The notes under the pieces were generated by a model that saw only the letters and a list, made by a program, of their open reading frames with translations, was not told the DNA's origin and made no database searches. Shown in pieces: positions 41,631 to 52,500 of a stretch of DNA of 64,000 nt. The position numbers and the translations under genes are program-made. The stretch's first letter is position 1. Each line of letters opens with the position of its first letter. The stretch lies in the NCBI GenBank assembly GCA_022570795.1, contig JAKUDP010000009.1, forward strand, positions 434,001 to 498,000, in the 5' to 3' direction. The stretch is from Sphaerulina vaccinii (taxonomy: Eukaryota; Ascomycota; Dothideomycetes; Mycosphaerellales; Mycosphaerellaceae).

Positions 41631-43672
41631 ATGGCCCCGACGTCCGCCGTCGACAGATTGCAAGGGCCTGCACTGGTTATCACAGGCCTAGCTGGGATAG
41701 CAGCTCTTACGTGGTTCATAAGTAAGCTGCCAGCATTTCAAGGCATCAAAGATGGTATGAGGATCATCACTACTTCCTGCGTCTCTTTCAAATGCTCACA
41801 TTGCACCCAGCAAGCTCAACAGATCCGGGGCTCCTCAAAGCGAGAACGAAATTCGAGCGATACGAAACACCTTCTGGCCATGTTTATCCTCGGATCCGTA
41901 CCTTCTACAACGAACATTCACAAGCAAAGAAACTGCCAGCCGACTTGCCACTGATCGTTCTCCAACATGGCCTTGGTGGCTCTGTGGCTCAGTTCGCACC
42001 ACTGCTCAACTCTCTTACGCAAATCGCTCCATGTCTTGCCATCGATCTCCCCGGCTGCGGTCTGTCCGACTTCAAACCAGACAACATTGAGGCTTACACA
42101 ACTACTGCTTTTGCCGAGCTGCTTTATGTGGCAATTGATCGCTATCGCAACAAGGAGGCAAACCAGAAAGTCGTTCTGATCGGGCACAGCATGGGCTGCT
42201 TGATCACGGCCCTACTTGCATCTTCGAGCTCGCCTGTACAACATCTCTGCTCCAACAACATCATCTCACTTATCGCCATATGTCCACGCTCTCATGGCAT
42301 GTCTGAGCATGAGCTGCAACAGGCCAAACAATTAAGCTACATACCATCCCTTGTGTTTGATCTCGTGAGAATGGCAGATAGGCGAGGTGGTTCCAACAGT
42401 GTTAGCGTTGCACGTGTCGTTGGCAAGGACGCTGACATCGAGACCAAGAAGCTGCAGCTACGCTTCAATCAACAGTCCAAGTCGTCAGTCTTCCAGAGAT
42501 TCACGGCGGCATTGGCTCTCCAGGAGACCAGAGCTGCTAGTTGTGGAGAGGACAGCATCTGGGGACAAGAGACATGGGGTTCTATTAAAGTGCCACTGAT
42601 GTTAGTGGCAGCAGAAGACGATAAGTTAACACCGCCAGAGGAGGCTTCTCGAATCAAGGAATGGCTTATACCTCCTCGACATGATTCTGTGACTACCAAG
42701 CGAAAGACTTCTGCCATTGATGGAGCTGAGCCTACGAGACTTCACACCGAAGTACCAAACCTGCCAGCGATTGCTGGAGATGCTGGCATGGCAGCAGAGC
42801 GCATTACTCTATCTGAGCCGGACACAGTATCTCTACCACCGCACCGTGGATCCACAACGGGCATACAACAAGAAGAATCGAGTACCATACACGGAAGTAA
42901 GCTCAAATACACGCTGTTTCCGTCTCCAGCATCCCACGGCTTGCTCTACTCCAGCGCTGAGGCGCGGATCCTGTCTCGTAGAATAGAGACTTTCCTAGCT
43001 CAGCATGCGGATGAGCGACTTGGAGCAGACTGGCAACTTCGCCATATGACAACTAGCGGAAAGTGGGATGTCAAGAATCTGAAGAAGTGGCAGGCTGTCG
43101 CGCCTTGCTCGGAACCAATAGCAGGTGTCTTTCGAGCCATGAAGACGATGCGCGAGATCGACGACGTGCACAGTCCTCCCGTATTCGTCAAGAAGTACAG
43201 CTGGAAGGTCGTGCCGGATGGAGTTGCACTCGTTGTCGACATAAGTCTCGATGCGCCAGTCTATGATAAGAAAGGACTGGAGGATGGTGGCGTTGAGTAT
43301 CATAAGTTCCCGACTGTGAGCAAGCAGCCACCGGGTGCCGACGAGGTCGAGCAGTTCATCTCACTCATTGATGGACTGCGAGAGTCGCCGAAGATCAAGA
43401 CCCCAGGCCATCCTACAATCGGGGTGCATTGCCACTATGGTTTCAACAGGTATGGACTAGCTGTCCCTTTTCACTATTCATACATGCTGACTAACAACAG
43501 AACTGGATTTCTCATAGTCTGCTACCTCGTGGAGCGGCTACAATGGAAGCTGCAAGATGCAATTGAAGAGTTCGCCCAGAAGCGACCCCCTGGCATCAAG
43601 CATCAACACTTCGTAGACGAGCTATACGTTCGATATGCGGTGAAGCAAGAGCGACGGATGACCATTGTATGA
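41631..43672 (+). CDS. alpha/beta-hydrolase fused to cysteine phosphatase
   Basis: Exons 41631-41754, 41811-43449 and 43501-43672 (introns 56 and 51 nt; the second keeps frame if retained) give 644 residues. A hydrophobic anchor lies at about 13-31. The alpha/beta-hydrolase spans about 60-400: oxyanion region LQHGLGGSVAQFAPLL, nucleophile elbow V-L-I-G-H-S-M-G (Ser near 167), an acid candidate in LVAAEDDKLTPPEEA, and a His candidate in SPASHGLLY. The last 190 residues form a cysteine-phosphatase domain with C-x5-R as G-V-H-C-H-Y-G-F-N-R-T-G-F-L, completed by the second splice. The following YLVERL...FAQKRPPGIKHQHFVDELYVRY is close in wording to the RNA 5'-triphosphatase domain of metazoan capping enzymes and DUSP11. 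The substrate is unknown, and both active sites look intact. Confidence 0.82.
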
Positions 43673-44478
43673 GCACGCATCTCTGTCCGTGAGAGGCAAC
43701 CGAGGCATGGCGAATACGCACGCTTTGCAGAGATTACTACGTGCCGCTACAGAGACTTTCCGACATTTGACTTGTCATCGCGAAAACGACTATACCTCGC
43801 ATACACTTCCACTGACGTCGCGAAGCGCGAGATACCCGGTAGACCCACATCAGCAGTCATTGATCTGCACGACAGTCGGCGCAGCCGCTGACTGTATTAC
43901 ATAGGACTTTATCAGAGACAGTAAAGACGACTGTGCAATTATACCTTCGTCCACTCAACACAAATAATTTAGCTGAATTCGCATTGATAGTCATCACCAA
44001 TTGAGTACCAAGTACGCCGGCTCGTATCTGATCTTCGTCGGCATAGGTACTAGAACTCCAAACAACCTCCACCTTCTGTCAAAAAATGACTACCTCCCGT
44101 GACGCCGTACAGCTCCTCGCAACTCTTCAAAGCAACGAATGGGCGATGCACACACAACACATTTGACGCCAGTCGGTGTCTCGATCGGTCTCCTTTGGTA
44201 TGTGCCCGACACAGGACCCAAGATCGCGAAGAACACCAGACCCAATGCTAGCAGAGAGCGCCCAAGGACTACTCCGACTCTGCTATGGGGCGCGACTATG
44301 CCTCCAATGAAGATTGGTATCGTAGTCAGCATGAGTGGAATGCAGACTTATCAGGTTATGAACGGATAAGAATAGCAAGTCTGTGCCTGAGGGTGGTGAT
44401 TCAGGACAATGAAGGAGTTTCCCGCCAGGTTGTTGTATCGCTCTTGTCGGCGTTCGTGTCGGGTCATGCGAGGCAGAT
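43673..44478. other. intergenic, possible small membrane ORF
   Basis: About 0.8 kb. On the minus strand 44332-44090 there is an 80-codon frame with two hydrophobic segments (TIPIFIGGIV and LLALGLVFFAILGPVSG). It may be the end of an unrecognised membrane protein; a stop lies a few codons upstream, so it would need a splice. Evidence is weak. Confidence 0.35.
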
Positions 44479-46099
44479 CTACCGCAGCTTGGTGATAGTC
44501 GTATTCCAAGCAGGAACTGGTCCTAGATTCTCGAGCTTCATTGCCTTCTCTTGCCACTGATGCGACTCGTTGTTCACAGCATAAGCAGTGCAATGAATGT
44601 CAATCCTGCTTAGCTGTGGACACGATGGCCTGGCTGCTGCTATTAATGGCTCGATATGCCTATAAACTGCAGACGTCAAAGCAGCACTTGGGTCCTCGCG
44701 CGTAGGTCCTATGAGCGTAAGCGTTCTGAGCTTGGCTGGAAAGCACTTCACAAGCTGATGTTCAGGATCAAAGTATCTAAAGCTTCCCACCAATGCTCTA
44801 GGTGTCACAGCCAAGTGGACAAGGTTCGTCATCTGCTCCAGATTTCCAAGAGGGTCATCGTATGCTTCGTGGATTCTGCTTGCCACAAGATGTGGGTCGG
44901 CCTCGGGAAGGTTGCAGAAGTTGTTTCTGGTGTCTAGGCGTACGGATTCGAGGTGGGAGCCGAATGTGTTGAGAGAGGCGGCGATGCTCTTGAAGTCTAG
45001 AGGATATTCTTGTACGGCCCACTGGAGGTCTATCGAGCGAAGGTTGGGAGCTCGTCGGAGTATATAGGAGAGCGTTACGTTGTCGAACTTGCACTGGCGG
45101 AGCTGAAGGGTCTTCAGACCTGGCCATGGGTGTTCTTTTGATTATCAGTCTCCGCACTTTTATGCAATTCGTGTGCAGCATTGCGCTTCGCAGTCAGGCT
45201 TGCAGCTATCGCTTGCTCTGCTGCAGTATAATCTGAGGTGGAAGTGAATTAAAGCACTGGGGGCAGAGCTCACCTGTAGTGTTCGGTCCAAAGACTCGTG
45301 ATGTGAAGAGCCTACCACAACTTATACGCCAGGCACAGAACGTCTCCACGTTCGGCATGATAAGAAGTCGCTTCGCAAAAGCGCAGCCAAAGGTACCAGA
45401 ATGCTTCTCTAGCCGGATGGCCAAATTGCGTATCTTCTGATAGCGTTTGTGAGAGGTGTCTGTCCATTTCTCAAACGGGAGGACATCAAGCAAGAAGTGC
45501 AAGGACCTCGCTCTCAAGAACTCCTCGCGATGTGCTTCCTCATCAACACATGGCACCGAGACTTCCAAGACATCGATGTTGTCACACAGCAGTACTAGCA
45601 TTGTGAGAACGACATCGGCTCGTCCACTTTCAAGCTCTGCGCCCACTGCAGAACCCAGAGCCATAGGGTAGCAAGAGCTCACTCTTCGCAAGCCTTGCGC
45701 ATAGTGAAGGCACTGAGAATCCAGTGATTGTGGTGCTCGGTCGACTGGATGCTCGTCACCTCGTGCAATATGCTCCCACTTGTCTATAATGATCTCGCGA
45801 ACGCTGTCAGCACATATCGAATCTTTGACCAGCGTCTTGATGAAGGTCCTCGCGTTTGCTACTCGGAAGCCTGGGTATGTATGATATAGGACTGGCTTGA
45901 CGATCCGATATAGTGCTTTGGATGTCCTGCTTAAACATGCTAGAGTGCATAGCTGCAGCTTAACAGCCGTATCAAAATCGCTCAACGTGCTGCTGAAGTC
46001 CGGGTTGCGGCATTCTCCAATCTTGATCGCAGAGGGAAGTTTCAGGTGTTCGACAATAAGTGTCAAGATCTCCTCCGGAAGATGCAGTGCGGTTGCCAT
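44479..46099 (-). CDS. F-box-like protein
   Basis: Exons 46099-45274 and 45119-44479 (154-nt intron) give 488 residues. The start MATALHLPEEILTLIVEHL is a typical F-box opening (LPxEIxxxIxxxL), followed by LCTLACLSRTSKALYRIVKPVLYHTY, the usual second half. Such proteins bind Skp1 and present substrates to SCF ubiquitin ligases. The rest shows leucine-rich spacing without clear repeat units (LKTLQLRQCKFDNVTLSYIL, NLRSIDLQWAV, LESVRLDTRNN), resembling the degenerate LRR tail of fungal F-box proteins. The frame is open 13 codons further upstream (MCSRNRAHHHQAD), but the F-box start is better. The exon-2 frame is recovered only with the intron. Confidence 0.75.
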
Positions 46100-46792
46100 G
46101 TCTGCTTGATGATGATGAGCTCGATTCCTCGAGCACAAAAGGCACCGCCGGCGCCTGTGGTATTCAGCGGTGCTGCAGTACCAAGCTTATCGTGACCGCT
46201 ACTGTGATCTTTGGGTCATCGATCCCCAGTAGCTGCACGCCGTCTGTATCAGGCGTTCGTCCGAGGCTGTCTATGTTCTGTGTGCCGATGTTCACGTTCC
46301 CAGTGCCACGGATCGGCCTCGTTCCCGGGAGTCAAATGTTGTTCGTGGAGAACACTCATACGACACGAGAAGCCGAAGTACAATGTACAGGTCCACAAGA
46401 AACAATCTCAATGGCGCACGGCGGTCAATGATCTGGCGGTGCTGGAAGAATGCTGCAGTAGAGCATGAAAGATAGCAGCTCTAGGTGCAGCAGCTGTCGC
46501 TGTTCGTTCAGGACTGGGTCGACTGGCGCATGCGAATGGTTGGAAACGAATCCTTCTTCCTCAAGCGTCGCCACGATTCCAGCGTGTCGGTATCTCGTGT
46601 GCGGTAAACGCAATGTCTTGAAGCAGGCTAGTCGGGCGGTGCTGCTCTGATGATTATTGTGTTTCGTTAGGGCTGGTAATCGTATTCATCGTATATCACC
46701 GCTCCGAGGTTCTCCGAAGTGAAGAAGACTGTCGAGAGTCCTCCTCCTCATCTTCAAGGCTGCAAATCCACTTCTCACAGGAGATTGTCACC
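46100..46792. other. divergent intergenic region
   Basis: About 0.7 kb between the F-box-like gene start and a small plus-strand gene. No recognisable domain in its open frames and no RNA gene. Confidence 0.5.
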
Positions 46793-47122
46793 ATGGCATC
46801 TGGAGGCGATTCCTCTGATCCGCGGAGTCCGAGCACAATCATCGAGACAACACGGAGCATATTCTATCATGCCATGTATCACCAGATACCCGAGCTGGTC
46901 AGCGCTGCTAGTCAATTGCCCGCAAAGACGATCCAAAGATATCATGAGCGTGACAGACGATACGATGCCCGTTAAGGAGCTATAGGCGATCCATACAAGG
47001 GCTTTATTGACCCAGGTCTCGCAGATGAGATCGACGAACGGCGACGACAGCACGACGAGTATCTGCGATCAAAGCAGAAAGAAGTGAAACGCGATAGTAG
47101 TGATGGGAACATCAAGGACTGA
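46793..47122 (+). pseudogene. small gene with an in-frame TAA
   Basis: The frame starts MASGGDSSDPRSPSTIIE and reads 60 codons to R-Y-D-A-R, then TAA at 46973. It continues without shift for 48 codons: GAIGDPYKGFIDPGLADEI, then DERRRQHDEYLRSKQKEVKR, to a TGA at 47120. The second part has the polar, helical composition of real protein. No intron of normal length can skip the TAA: the nearest in-frame GT-AG pair is about 37 nt. Total would be about 108 residues. I do not recognise the family. A nonsense allele, stop readthrough or a sequence error would each explain it. Confidence 0.5.
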
Positions 47123-47752
47123 AGGCGAGTCGCTATACGATATGCGAGCAACATCAGCAGCCAAAAAGAGGTATATTTTTGAGTGATGATGCTTGTCATG
47201 GTTACGATGAAGGAATATAGCAGCAGTTCTGCCTCCAAGCCATCAGGGTGTAATGCAAAGGCTGTACACTTCCTCGCGGCCAGAAGGCAGACTTCGGACA
47301 ATCTTGCTCGACACAGGTCTCTACCTGTGACTAGGTGCCGCGCCAGTGCGCCTCCGGACACCTCGATTGCGCCTCTGAGACAGCTTTTGGAGAAGAGTGA
47401 AGCTTGAATGCAAACAGCGATACACGAGCATCTAGACATACACTATCGGGTTCGAAGAGGACGCTTTGCGCAGTCCAGGCGAGGCCCGGCGTGCCGCCAG
47501 CACTCTCGCTCTCCCAAACCCACTTGGCATTGCCAACTCGATGAGCAGGAGCGGATGCGCAGGACGCCGCGCTTCTGTTTAATCCACTCTTCTTCGGTTG
47601 CAAGCTCGTTGAGATACCTCATCTATCATATATCCGGGCATAATTGCGTTCTCTCCAGGGTCCCGAGCGCCATAATCGCTGAACCCAGAAGTCGTTACCG
47701 GAAGTCGTTACCTCTTAGAAGAGGGTTTCGAAAGGCAGTATGATGGCACTCT
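47123..47752. other. intergenic between convergent genes
   Basis: About 0.63 kb without a recognisable gene. A 12-base motif, gaagtcgttacc, occurs twice in a row near 47688-47711. It should include the 3' ends of both neighbours. Confidence 0.45.
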
Positions 47753-48331
47753 TTACTCATGGGATGCTCCGTTGACGACTGATCCACTCACACCATTGAC
47801 ACCATTCGTCTTCGACTCGCCCGCAGCATTGCCCTTCCAAGCCTTCGCCGATATCCTTTCTCGAATCTGCTGACTAGCAAAAGGATCCACATACTCGCAA
47901 CAATCGACAATCTTCTCACCACTCTCATCGCACTTCAGGAAGAAGACAATGTCATTTTGTACTTTTCCACCCCCATCACCTGGCAACATCCAAAAGTCCG
48001 CTCGTGCCACTACGCTTCTCTTCTTTACATCCACGTGGATGTCTTGCACCAAGATAGCCCATGTGGAGAGATTGGCAGACATGCCTTTGATATGGCTACA
48101 GAAGCCATCAATGTCTTGCGGTGCGCCTAGAACAGGGCTGTTCTGTGCGAAGAGCTTAGGAGCCCACGAGATGCGGAAGTGAGGAGCGCAGTGAGATCGT
48201 ATCAGGTCGTAGTCGGGGTGATTATCTCTTGGAGTTGCCGAGTTCGTGGCTTCAATAAAGGCTCGAGCTGTTGTTGAGAGCTTCGAGTAGAGATCTGCAT
48301 CTGACAGTGGTTGTTTCGTGCTTACTGGCAT
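47753..48331 (-). CDS. NTF2-like fungal protein
   Basis: A single exon of 192 residues from the Met at 48331 (MPVSTKQPLSDADLYSKL); the frame is open 17 codons further. The central part has the pattern of SnoaL/NTF2-like cone folds: helices with ARAFIEATNSATPRDNHPDYDLIRSHC, then HFRISWAPK, a middle helix DIDGFCSHIKGMSANLSTW, and strands ILVQDIHVDVKKRSVVARADFW, then NDIVFFLKCDESGEKIVDCCEYVDP. These folds bind small hydrophobic ligands, and some are isomerases or dehydratases, but no catalytic residue can be assigned. The C-terminus is a low-complexity G/N/S/V tail. Probably cytosolic. Confidence 0.7.
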   Translation of the reverse strand: MPVSTKQPLSDADLYSKLSTTARAFIEATNSATPRDNHPDYDLIRSHCAPHFRISWAPKLFAQNSPVLGAPQDIDGFCSHIKGMSANLSTWAILVQDIHVDVKKRSVVARADFWMLPGDGGGKVQNDIVFFLKCDESGEKIVDCCEYVDPFASQQIRERISAKAWKGNAAGESKTNGVNGVSGSVVNGASHE

Positions 48332-49113
48332 TGTTGATACAGACTGTGCGATTGTGGTCTGGTAGCAGGACTGTATGGTCATGATAGAAGTAGTTCGACT
48401 CCATCTCTCTCACACAACAAGAACTCGGACAGTCCCCCGATATTTCACACATTTCACATCTCATGTCTCGGTGCCACGAGCTCAACAAGCCATGGGCTTG
48501 ACGCCAGCATGATCGTAGTCGGCGTGGTTCGCAAATGCTTCTGGTTCGAGAGCTAGAACGATTTAGAGTTCGTCTTACAACCCTCGAGCTCAAAAGCCGT
48601 TGCATCCTTTGCAGGTCAACTTACCCTATGGAGAAGTCTTCGCGAGGTTCAAGCAGCAAACCACGAGCAATCAACATCGTGTTCCCTACACAACACATCT
48701 TCCGTTGCGAACCTGAGTTGTTGGTTGAGCAGGGTCCGCCTGTTGAGTTCGGGACCGATTCGTTCCCGTGAAATGCCTTGTCATGCCTGACGAGAGATGA
48801 CCTTTAGTAGATGCCGACATAACAGTTGAACACAGCATTGTGCTCGAAGTGAGTCTCATATTAGTAGATGCTATACAGTAATGTATCTTCAACTATGCTA
48901 GGTGCAATCAAATAATCGCACATAACCGACACGAACGCCGCCATTTAGCTCAATGCTGCAGAAACGCTGCAGAAGCTGCTGTTCCGCACTGGCAGCCAGC
49001 CATCATCAAAGCAGCTCGCGAAGTGGTATCTCTGAACAGCAATTGAACTCCATCTCAAAATCAGTAAGTCTCGTAATGAAAGAATAACCTCCTCTCGCCC
49101 TTCTGTGCTCTTC
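48332..49113. other. intergenic, nothing recognised
   Basis: About 0.78 kb. It should contain the promoter of the NTF2-like gene and the 3' side of the SUMO ligase transcript. No recognisable coding sequence. Confidence 0.45.
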
Positions 49114-49587
49114 TCACACTCCACGTCTGCGACCTCCATTCTGCTGATAACCACTCTTTTGCAAGCTCTTCAGCACAAAGTCCTGCACCCTCAACCGATC
49201 CTGGAAGCTGAGCGTAGGATTTGGCTTGGCCTTCTTTGGCAGTCTATGTTCGATGATCTCGAGCTGTTGAGAAACTTCTCGATCACGTTTGGCTCTTGCA
49301 TTTCCTGCCGAATCTTGCGCACCAAACCGGATGGGCACGTCCGCGATGCTGCGTGCAGTCGGCTCTGAGTTTGTTGAACTCAATTGCCTATTCGCACTAG
49401 GAAGGATGCCAAGAAAGCCGCCATAGCGAGGGACCTCGATCGCAGCAGGTGGCGGAGTGCTTGAGGCTGATCGCGCCCGCGGTGGAGAGCTTGATAGGAA
49501 CGGCGTCGATGATCGTGACAGCGGGACATATGGTGACCGTAGCCGAGGACTCACAATTTGTACTAGAGGACCCAATCCAGCTGCCTC
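49114..49587 (-). CDS. ATG-less in-frame extension of the SUMO ligase
   Basis: After the TAG of the SP-RING gene (49590-49588) the same frame runs 157 more codons to a stop at 49114. It starts E-A-A-G-L-G-P-L-V-Q-I-V-S-P. The first half is Ser/Pro-rich. The second is charged and helix-forming (RAKRDREVSQQLEIIEHRLP, then KKAKPNPTLSFQDRLRVQDFV). There is no methionine codon anywhere, so it cannot start translation by itself. It must be reached by readthrough or by splicing around the TAG. One possible route is an intron from about 49652 to 49581 (72 nt, weak donor GTAGCA, acceptor GGCAG), which keeps the frame. It may also be a nonsense allele. Confidence 0.5.
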   Translation of the reverse strand, partial: EAAGLGPLVQIVSPRLRSPYVPLSRSSTPFLSSSPPRARSASSTPPPAAIEVPRYGGFLGILPSANRQLSSTNSEPTARSIADVPIRFGAQDSAGNARAKRDREVSQQLEIIEHRLPKKAKPNPTLSFQDRLRVQDFVLKSLQKSGYQQNGGRRRGV

Positions 49588-52500
49588 CTAGTCCAGCTCG
49601 ATGACCTCTACCACCTTCGTTGGCGCAGAAGGCGTGGCAGCTGATGTGCTACGTCCGCCATCTTCACGCTCCAAGCTAGGTGAGCGGACTCCACTTCGCT
49701 CCTCCTTCTTGGGTTTCCAGGTGCCATCAGTCTCAATGACGATCGCTTTCGTGTCCGTCAGGTTCCTCTTCTCCAGTTCCGCACGCACGTCGACCAGGAA
49801 CTCGTCGACAATCAGAGTCTGCGGACGGATGTCGCCTCGGCATAGTGGACAGCGCCAGCAATCGACGACCGTAGGCCACTCTGGCCTCTCACGCTTGCAG
49901 ACTGAAAGGAACACCTCAAGATCGAAGACATCCTTGTGCAGACAATTGGCGCCACGAACAGGTACATCCACCAATCGAGCCTGCGACAAAGGCTCAACAA
50001 TGCTGATGGTCATGTTGCTTGAGGTGACTGCGATATCATCGTCGTTGTTGTCACTTCCGCCTGACAGTGCTTTCTTGATTGCTGCCAAGGAGCCCTCGGC
50101 GGTCACACGTCCCAAGCCGTTCTTGATGGTATCATGGCTCATAAAACCAATGGTCTCAACAGCGAGTGCGTAATCAAATCTTCTGTTGTCATGCGGAGAG
50201 CGATTGAGGTAGATCTTGAGCGTGTTGGTCCCTCGGATGACATGTGATGTCACATCGATGGGCAGGTAGCGGCCATGATGTAGCTTTCGTCTGGTGTACA
50301 ACTGCTGTCCATTGAGCTCGAATGATAACTCTTCCGGCCAGCTGTTGTCCGCGACGATCCAGCTGCTCTCGCTGGTGAATCCAGTTGCAGGCACAGCACA
50401 ACATCGTACACGGTACATCAAAGAGTCTTCGCTTATGACTCGAGTACTAGGCAAGCCTGACCCAGTCGCTGCTGCGATGGTGTTCGCCACCTTGTCGAAA
50501 GCATCACCCAGGAGTTCAAAGTCAACCACCTGTACAGGTATCCGCTTCTTGATGGTGACTGGTAGCATTGCGAACCCTGTGACATATCGATACAGTCCTG
50601 GCGCATCCTGCTTGAGATCAGCTGGGATCAAGTTAGGACTACGAAGATGTGCTTGGTGTAGACCGGAACGATTAGGTTCTGGATGCGTTGGTTGCGGTCG
50701 CGGGATTTCGAGAGGTGTCGGGAATGCAAGCCGCTTCTTGAGTGGAGGTTGCCCTGGGAGATTATTCTGCGCAGCGTGCGTAGCTGGTGCTAGTCCTTGT
50801 CGTGCAGCTGGTAGGAACTGTTGCATATGAGGTCCACCTGGCATCAGCACGTTGGGAGATTGAGGGATACTGCCGCGGTTTTGTTGACGACCTCCTGCCG
50901 CTTGTGACGCCTGCAACCTTCTCTGGTTCTGCTGTATTTGATGTACCTGTTGTGCTGAGGAGGGAGGCTGCCAGTGGTCCTGTATCTGTTGTGGCGGCAT
51001 CTGGAGATTCTGCATCTGTTGTGTTACCGGAGGCATCATGCTTCTTGGCATCGTACCAAAAAGCGCGTGGATCTCTGGCGGCACAGCAAAGGGTTGTGTC
51101 GTTGGGGAGAATGATGTTCTCTGCTGCAGACGTTTCCTGTAAGCATCCCAATGCTCGTAAACGGCGCGTAGCGCTGCATAAGCATGGTGCTTCTCTGATG
51201 GTGTCCGTCGCCATTTGCCCTGCATGCATGTTTGCTGGTCCAGTTCGTGCAGACCCTCTAGGACCTTCATTCCCGGCGACTCTTCTGTACCCCAGAACAT
51301 GCGCGCAATTGCTCTGAAGCATGTATTTTGCAGCACCATGCTATGAAGATGCAAAATGGTTATCATATCTTCCACTAGTGGAGGCGCTAAATTCTGCCTG
51401 CATGATTGAGTTAAACCTTCCCAGTGCTGGGGCAAGGCCAACAGAAAGGTCTTGACCGCCTGCACACGCGCCTCATATATCTCTCTTGCGTTATGCGGAT
51501 CGCTGTACAGGTCCATAATCGGCTCGGGAAATTCGGAGAAGAACATGAGCAGCTCGTTGTTGACCTCAGTGTTGGGTACTAAAAGCCCACCCAGCTGCTC
51601 CCAGCTTGCCACTGGCAAGTCCTTCAGCGACTTAGGTAGAAGGGTCGGCATAACGGTGCGCATACAGAACAGCTGACTGAGAACTTGGTAGAACCAGTCT
51701 TCCTTCTCAACAGCGAAACGTAGCAGAGTCAACCGGCCATTGTCAGTTGCTGTTAGTCTGGGTTGCATTGCCTGTTCCATTGCATTGATCCGATCGTGTA
51801 GCACTTGCTTTGCGATCCTGGACGCGTGATATGACGGCTGATGTGGTTGCCCTTGTTGTGGTGGTGGTTGATTAGAAGGCACGATGGGCGGCGATTGCAG
51901 TGGCTGACCAGTTCTTTGGGCATTGCCTTGCGTAGATTGACGCTGGTGGTGACTGGCTTGCCTCTGATGCTGCATCTGAACTTGTGGGAGGTTCTGTAGA
52001 GGCAGCTGCGGGTATTGGAACTGCGGAGACAGCACTGGCTGAGGCACTCCCATGTGCTGAGAAATTGAGATATTTCGAGGGAGATGCTGTTGTTGTCGTT
52101 GTTGTGGTAGCTGTACTTGTACAGGCGATCGCATTGCCACGGGGGAGCCGCGTCCAGACATTGTTGCCATACTCATATCTGTCGAGAGGCGTTGGACGCC
52201 ACGATTCCTGAGGGCCGCAATCTGATTCTCTGCAAAAGTCGGGGAGTTGATGTTCTCGTCACTGGGTGCTGGAGATGGCAGCGAGGGCTGCGTACGCACC
52301 GCTTCCATACTTTTGGTCATGTTCGTGATCTGAGGAGTAGAAAGTCCTGATTGATAGTTCACAAGTTGAGGTCGCGACTGTACTCCTCCAGGCTGAGATG
52401 GCAACCGCGCAGTTGCACCTGCCACATTCGCTCCTTCCTCTTCTTCGTCTAAGTCGATGGTAACCACGACCGGCTTCTGACTTCGTCTGGCATTTTCTGC

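Noticed and set aside
44090..44332. 80-codon hydrophobic minus-strand frame as a gene
   Set aside because: An in-frame stop lies just upstream and no exon could be joined. Hydrophobic content alone is not enough, so it is only mentioned in the intergenic note.
49114..49575. The frame past the SUMO ligase stop as an independent gene
   Set aside because: It has no ATG anywhere and its apparent start is a TTG. It is in the same frame as the ligase, so readthrough or splicing is more likely.
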